Below, one piece after another: positions 4,135 through 5,190 of a stretch of DNA of 5,190 nucleotides. Positions within the stretch are counted from its first letter, which is position 1. Each line of letters starts with the position of its first letter. The DNA is taken from NCBI GenBank assembly GCA_002440805.1, contig DJVD01000244.1, positions 492 to 5,681 on the forward strand, in the 5' to 3' direction. Origin of the DNA: Chloroflexi bacterium UBA6265 (lineage in GTDB: Bacteria > Chloroflexota > Chloroflexia > Thermomicrobiales > UBA6265). Position numbers and translations under genes: made by a program. The notes below the pieces were generated by a model. That model searched no databases. It was not told the DNA's origin and worked only from the letters and a program-made list of their open reading frames with translations.

Positions 4135-5027
4135 CGAAGGATTTCATCTCGGGTCGGAATTGAGCTTTGCGCTCCCCTTCTCGTCACCGATATCGCTGCT
4201 GCCTTGTTCGCATACGCCAATGCGTGGGCAAATGAATCCCCATCGATCATTGCGGCCGCCCACGCACCGCAAAAGGTGTCTCCTGCGCCGGTGGTGTCAA
4301 CGGGCGTTACCGGTTCGGCTTCGATCCGGAATACATCCTCGCCATCGTACCCGCGCACTCCGTCGGCACCGAGCGTAACTATTACCCTGCTTACGCCCAG
4401 TCCAAGCAACTCCCCAGCCACCTGATCGATGTTCTGATCCGCTCCTCGCATCCCCAGCAGATCCTCTGCTTCACCGCGATTGACGATGAGCGTGTTCACG
4501 TACGGGAGCAGTTCGCGCGCGCCATCCGAATACGGTGCCACATTGAACCACACCGGTATCGATCGCTCACCGGCGGCGAGGAAAATCGCACGCAGGCACT
4601 CACGAGAGAGTTCATTCGCAGCGAGGATCGCGGTTGGACTGGAGGCATCGAGCACCTGAAGGCAGGCATCGGGTGTGATGTGTTCACGCGCACCCGGCAA
4701 GTCACAGATGCGATTTTCCCCGTTCGATTCCACGATGATAATTGCCACGCCCGAGGGCACTGAATCCAATGTTGAAACCGACGATGTATCGATGCCATCA
4801 GCAGCGAGTTCATCCAATCGGGTCTTACCAAAGGCATCCGCTCCCACGGCACTGAGGAGCGACACAGCAACTCCCGATCGGGCCGCAGCTACAGCCTGGT
4901 TAGCCCCCTTGCCGCCGCCATGCTGCTCGAAATGGCCGCCGGCCACCGTTTCCCCAGCTTCCGGGGCGCGATGGACGTACGCGATCAAATCCGTGTTGAT
5001 TGCGCCAACCACCAGTAGCTTGGTCAT
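4128..5027 (-). CDS. rbsK: ribokinase (PfkB family)
   Basis: 299-residue cytoplasmic sugar kinase that phosphorylates D-ribose at O-5 with ATP, feeding ribose into the pentose phosphate pathway and nucleotide synthesis. Visible landmarks are GAINTD at 8-13 (substrate Asp13), PfkB signature 1 GGGKGANQAVAAAR at 37-50, Glu139, the NxxE motif at 183-186 (NRGE), and signature 2 DTTGAGDTF at 244-252 with catalytic Asp250. The ending AISVTRRGAQSSIP is very like E. coli RbsK, which separates it from fructokinase or adenosine kinase relatives. Length is normal for the family. The start is ATG 5027-5025: GGAG lies 9 bases upstream and similarity begins there. The start overlaps the stop of the upstream gene by four bases (ATGA), so the pair is probably an operon with coupled translation. 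No ribose transporter or LacI-type regulator is visible in the window. Confidence 0.93.
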   Translation of the reverse strand: MTKLLVVGAINTDLIAYVHRAPEAGETVAGGHFEQHGGGKGANQAVAAARSGVAVSLLSAVGADAFGKTRLDELAADGIDTSSVSTLDSVPSGVAIIIVESNGENRICDLPGAREHITPDACLQVLDASSPTAILAANELSRECLRAIFLAAGERSIPVWFNVAPYSDGARELLPYVNTLIVNRGEAEDLLGMRGADQNIDQVAGELLGLGVSRVIVTLGADGVRGYDGEDVFRIEAEPVTPVDTTGAGDTFCGAWAAAMIDGDSFAHALAYANKAAAISVTRRGAQSSIPTRDEILRK

Positions 5028-5190
5028 AATCGTCTTCTCCGTCGGTGTCGCAGCAGGTACCACACCTTGCCGCGGATCTCTTGCCAGGCCCTCCGGGCGT
5101 CGTCGCCAATGCGCGCACGAGCCGATTCCGAACCATACGACTCGATCTCATAGGCACGGGTGATCCGTTTCACTGGTACAGCAAGCGGGG
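5024..5190 (-). CDS. C-terminal end of an unidentified protein, upstream partner of ribokinase (5' end off the window)
   Basis: A frame open from the right edge (first full codon 5188-5186) runs 54 codons to TGA 5026-5024, overlapping the ribokinase ATG by four bases. The other two minus-strand frames hit stops early. The fragment is mostly charged and helical, contains the stretch ARRAWQEIRGKVWYLLRH, and ends in a run of arginines followed by leucine. I do not recognise it with confidence. The style (RAYE...YG...RRAW..IR...) resembles the far C-terminus of membrane-anchored DUF4129/transglutaminase-like proteins, but this is only an impression. Overlap with the ribokinase start and codon use are the evidence that it is real. 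Confidence 0.6.
   Translation of the reverse strand, partial: PLAVPVKRITRAYEIESYGSESARARIGDDARRAWQEIRGKVWYLLRHRRRRRL
5037..5040 (-). promoter_or_regulatory. SD site that decides the ribokinase start
   Basis: GGAG on the minus strand (within CGGAGAAG), 9 bases before ATG 5027-5025. It lies inside the preceding gene. The in-frame ATG at 5063 has no comparable site and would add 12 residues unlike any ribokinase N-terminus. Confidence 0.65.

Noticed and set aside
3887..4378. A 163-codon plus-strand frame
   Set aside because: It reads through two tRNA genes and a terminator into the antisense of ribokinase.
1..5190. CRISPR arrays, transposases, riboswitches and phage genes
   Set aside because: No spaced direct repeats, no transposase-like frames and no riboswitch or T-box core were seen upstream of any gene; the serS leader itself lies outside the window.

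Overview
The window reads as an ordinary bacterial chromosome segment of moderately high G+C, with good Shine-Dalgarno (SD) sites and short gaps. The gene content does not fix the taxon. The SerRS sequence style and spacing would fit a Chloroflexota- or actinobacteria-like lineage, but that is a weak impression. Nothing shows a phage, plasmid or insertion sequence.

Layout, left to right. (1) Positions 1-1059, plus strand: the C-terminal three quarters of seryl-tRNA synthetase (serS), whose N-terminal arm lies off the left edge. (2) Positions 1114-2690, minus strand: a two-gene operon of a CsoR/RcnR/InrS-family metal-sensing repressor and an NreB/NrsD-like MFS exporter with a histidine-rich C-terminal tail. 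The genes overlap by one base. The promoter has a near-consensus spacing and carries a palindromic operator. (3) Position 2789-2940, minus strand: tRNA-Ser(UGA) with its own -10 element and intrinsic terminator. (4) Positions 2941-3366: a non-coding stretch of about 400 bases, lower in G+C. (5) Positions 3367-3801, plus strand: a small stand-alone HD-domain hydrolase of the RelA/SpoT type. (6) Positions 3881-4090, plus strand: tRNA-Ser(CGA) and tRNA-Ser(GGA) in tandem, closed by a strong terminator. (7) Positions 4128-5190, minus strand: ribokinase, translationally coupled to the 3' end of an upstream gene that runs off the right edge.

Two themes stand out. First, serS and three tRNA-Ser genes lie within about 4.1 kb. 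The three anticodons together read the whole UCN codon box, so the enzyme and its substrates are neighbours. Second, the repressor-exporter pair looks like a compact nickel/cobalt (or related divalent metal) resistance module: the repressor shows the His-Cys-His-Cys ligand pattern known from the nickel sensor InrS, and the exporter tail has three H-x-H pairs spaced exactly nine residues apart. No completely new type of system is evident. The least ordinary items are the metal module, the apparently leaderless tRNA-Ser promoters, and the HD hydrolase in a segment bounded by inverted tRNA-Ser sequence.
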